Shown in pieces: positions 61,216 to 64,000 of a stretch of DNA of 64,000 bases (the first letter of the stretch is position 1; the number at the start of each line of letters is the position of its first letter). The notes below the pieces were generated by a model. It saw only the letters and a list, made by a program, of their open reading frames with translations. It did no database searches and was not told the origin of the DNA. Made by a program: the position numbers and the translations under genes. This DNA is from Prunella strophiata (lineage: Eukaryota; Chordata; Aves; Passeriformes; Prunellidae): the NCBI GenBank assembly GCA_036583965.1, contig JAZBQD010000034.1, positions 8,765,040 through 8,829,039 of the forward strand, read 5' to 3'.

Positions 61216-63347
61216 ATTCTGGGGTGGCACCACGTGCCCTCACATGGACACCTCTTTGTCAGACAATGAAGAGCAGGCTCACTGCAGTGCTTTTGCAGTG
61301 GGATGCTCACATTTCACCAGTGAAAAGCCCTTCCCCAGTGGAGGTGCCTGCAGCACGGGGCACTCCCTGTCCCCATTCCCTCCTCTCACCCATCCCTTGG
61401 GAGGAGGGGATGTGCTGACAGCAGAACAGGGCAGCTCTGCAATGCTGTGATGCTCCTGCCTGAGCACACACAGACTTGGCATCTCACCCCAGGCTTGGGG
61501 ATTTTGTGGCCAGCTGTTGAGTGGGCACTTTGCAGCAGAACTCATGTACTGGCTTTAGCACTAAACCCATTGCAATTCCTCTCACAGCTCAGCCTCAGCC
61601 CCCGCTGATTCACACTGGGCTGGAGGGGAAGGACAACACGACCTCTGGCCTGAAAGACTGGAGACCTTCCCAGAACAAAGCCATGCCCCCTCCAATGCCT
61701 TTTGTTTGGCTCTCTCTGTGTGATTTCATGGTTTATTAGCTTTTAAAAAGCACAAGGCTTATCTAATGGCTTGACTTTCAGCATGGCACTGGGTGCCCAG
61801 CTGGTGGCTTTTGAGTTGCTGCCAGGCATTGGTGTCTGGGCCAAGAAAATCTCTCCCTGTGGGGCAGGGATGGTCTGGACCAGCAGCTCCATGGACCTCA
61901 GTTCAAGTTTATCCCATCTCCAGTCCTCAGTGGAGCAAAGGGGAGTTATTTTTCCTGTTGGCTCTGCCAGGTGGGTGCAACATGGACTGTGGGTCTCAGT
62001 TAAATGAAAATGTAGGAGAAGTTGGCCACCTTTGCCACAAAACTTGTCCTATTCCTGCATCACACTGGCATACCTTTTGTTGCAAAACAGACCATCTCTA
62101 AGAAAGATATAAAGACCCAATTTTATGGACAATCTATATTTTAGGAGCATGGTTCTGAATGAAATTTTCTTCAGTGCTTATACAGACTCTTCATTTCTGG
62201 TTGGAAGCCTCCCACTTTATTTTCTAGGCGTGAGATCTTATATTTGTTCAGTACCTAACACCTAGGGGAATCTCAAATTGTAGCTACTCTGTTTTTAGCC
62301 TTCTCCCTTAAAAAAATAAATGCATTCTTGAAAGCTACAAAGCAACTGGCCAGGCTTTTGATGATCTTTCATTAAACAGAAATGAAACATTCAAATGGTC
62401 CATTGGACAAGCAAAGAATCGATTTGTTTGAAGAAAAGTCACGCAAGACACTCCAGTTATTTTAGTTCATTTTACCATAAAAGCTTTGGTAGGCTTTACT
62501 TTTAGCATCTCTGAGACAAAACTAATGCCAATGGAACAGATCCACTAAAGACAGGCAACAAAGCTAGCTAAAATTTCTCATCACCTTCTTTTCCCCTTCA
62601 AATGAAAACTGAGGCTTGATCAAAAGCAGGAAGTTGGTGGTTTTGACAAAACAGCCTCATTTTCCCAGGGAAAAACAGAAGGGGAAAAAGTTTTACTGTT
62701 AAGTCAGAACATTAAAAGATAAATTCTGGGATGCAATTAACCCTCCTCCCCTGCTCTGGGTCATAAATTGCTCTGCAAGAGCTGGCAGTGTTCTTTCCCC
62801 CTCAAAGAGATGCTGCAAAGGCAGTGAGCCAGAGCAGCAGGGATGAATCTGAGGTGAGAGGTGGAGAATTTGGGGTCAGAGGAAATGTTGGCAGCGTTCG
62901 CGCTCTGCTGCAGGTGGGATGTTTGGCCACTCCCAGAACTCTGCCTCCTGAGAAACTCACCCTTATTTCTGTGTGTATTTGCACTTGCTGTGCACCCAGA
63001 CAACCTCTGCTCAGCACAGCACGTGGCCTCTGTCATGTCCTGCTCACAGAGGGATGGCTCCCCTCTGTGTCACAGTGTGTCTGAGCCACCAGCCCTCTAC
63101 TTCCCACTGCCCCCGAGTGCTCGCCTTTCCCTGCTCCAACAGGTACAGACACATCTCTCCCTGTGCTCCAGCTCCATCCCTGCTTTGTCACCTGCCCTGG
63201 AGCAGCTCAGCAGTGTCCCACAATCCTTCCCACCCATGGGCCATGGCTGGCTTTTCCCAGACCCTGTCCCTGTGGGGCAGGAGCCCTCCACGTGTCCCAA
63301 CACTGAGTGATGCAGAGACCCCAGGCAGGTACAAAGGAAAATGAAAA

Positions 63348-63374
63348 TTGGCAATAAAGTTTCTTTATTGCCAA
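63348..63374. repeat. Perfect 12-bp inverted repeat with AATAAA on both strands
   Basis: TTGGCAATAAAG, a 3-nt TTT loop, then CTTTATTGCCAA. The arms are perfectly complementary. Each strand therefore presents CAATAAAG, the canonical poly(A) signal, in a hairpin stem. This arrangement occurs at retroviral LTR R regions and between convergent genes; no coding sequence on either side identifies which. Confidence 0.85.
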
Positions 63375-63929
63375 AACCTGACCTTTTTAAGCAGTTAGCC
63401 AGCTATCAGTTTACACAGTTTTGAGGCACAACAAGCCCAAGCCAACCAACCACCAAACACCACAATGTGGACATGTGGCAATCACACAGCAAGTCTCTCA
63501 CATCTCTCATGTCTCTCTACCCCTATTCCAGCTGAGTCACTCTCCCACAGTTCCCTTCTCCTTAGCCTAAGTAACAGGCCAGAGCCATGCTACAAGGCCT
63601 TGCTTTGTAAACCCTTACCCATCAGTTACACAACACTGTGTCCCACAAGTGAGCAACCCCGTGGTGCTGCAGCTGCAGGAGCACCCACCCCTGCACTGGA
63701 GTCCCCCCAGCATTCCCATGTCCCTTCTGCCCCTGCACTTCCCAAATCCTCCTTTCCACGCCCCACCCCTGCTCACACACAAACACACACAAATCCTTCC
63801 ATTAGCTAAATCCAGGTTTTTACAGTGCCTTTCTCACACGAAGCCCTTCCTTATCACCCAGCTCCCAGACGCCCAGGGCTAATCTCTCTGCCTGTGCCAC
63901 GCGTGGCCACCAGCTTATCTTCCCTCTCT

Positions 63930-63947
63930 TCTACACACACACACACT
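63930..63947. repeat. (AC)n microsatellite
   Basis: About eight AC dinucleotides followed by a T-run, within pyrimidine-rich sequence at the window's end. Confidence 0.8.
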
Positions 63948-64000
63948 TTTTTACACAGAGACTAATCCTTCTCAGTGTCATGCACCTCAAAATCCTCCTT

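Larger units (their letters stand above)
48706..64000 (-). other. GRIA1: GRIA1 intron 2 (partial, 15.3 kb)
   Basis: This is sequence upstream of exon 3 on the gene strand. Exon 2 (family signature FPNNIQIGGLFPNQQ) was looked for and not seen, so the intron continues beyond the window. It contains old CR1 and MIR-like remnants, an A/C tract, paired T18/A18 runs and a perfect hairpin at 63348-63374. The last kilobase (about 63080-64000) is markedly pyrimidine-rich on the plus strand and ends in an (AC)n run. Its origin is not recognised. Confidence 0.85.

Noticed and set aside
48706..64000. Exon 2 or the signal-peptide exon of GRIA1
   Set aside because: No minus-strand segment resembles FPNNIQIGGLFPNQQ or a signal peptide; intron 2 evidently extends past the window.

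Overview
The window is vertebrate nuclear DNA, almost certainly from a bird. It has intron-rich, AT-leaning sequence, CR1 LINE 3' ends (including one encoding the C-terminal CR1 reverse-transcriptase tail), few other repeats, and an AMPA-receptor gene whose encoded protein is close to but not identical with the mammalian one. A songbird is plausible from the LTR-like repeats, but the sequence alone does not prove it.

The whole 64 kb belongs to one gene on the minus strand: GRIA1, the AMPA-type ionotropic glutamate receptor subunit GluA1. Eleven consecutive coding exons can be placed, most to the base, running from high to low coordinates. By the usual vertebrate GRIA numbering they are exon 3 (48466-48705), 4 (46932-47116), 5 (42452-42505), 6 (31530-31691), 7 (29802-29969), 8 (25368-25472), 9 (23201-23311), 10 (22033-22239), 11 (20108-20478), 12 (4272-4470) and 13 (3527-3774). 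Together they make 2050 nt of coding sequence in one uninterrupted frame, about 684 residues. This covers most of the amino-terminal domain, ligand-binding half S1, M1, the pore loop with Gln at the Q/R site, M3 with the SYTANLAAF gate, and most of S2. The signal-peptide exon, exon 2, the flip/flop exons, M4 and the C-terminal tail are not in the window. They should lie above 64000 (5' side) and below 1 (3' side).

Everything else is intronic. From low to high coordinate: 1-3526 is part of intron 13 with a 21/42-bp minisatellite; 4471-20107 is the 15.6-kb intron 11 with two CR1 fragments and an A/C-only tract; 25473-29801 is intron 7 with a CR1, a MIR-like fragment and an 88-bp minisatellite beside the exon 7 splice donor; 29970-42451 holds introns 6 and 5 with two related LTR-like remnants; 48706-64000 is part of intron 2 with ancient CR1/MIR-like remnants, an A/C tract and a perfect hairpin carrying AATAAA on both strands.

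I found no second protein-coding gene, RNA gene, CRISPR array or prokaryotic element, and no convincing undescribed system. The observations most worth checking are a GC-AG intron after exon 6, the 88-bp tandem array 43 nt beyond the weak exon 7 donor, and the weak donor of exon 4 beside a diverged 54-nt exon.
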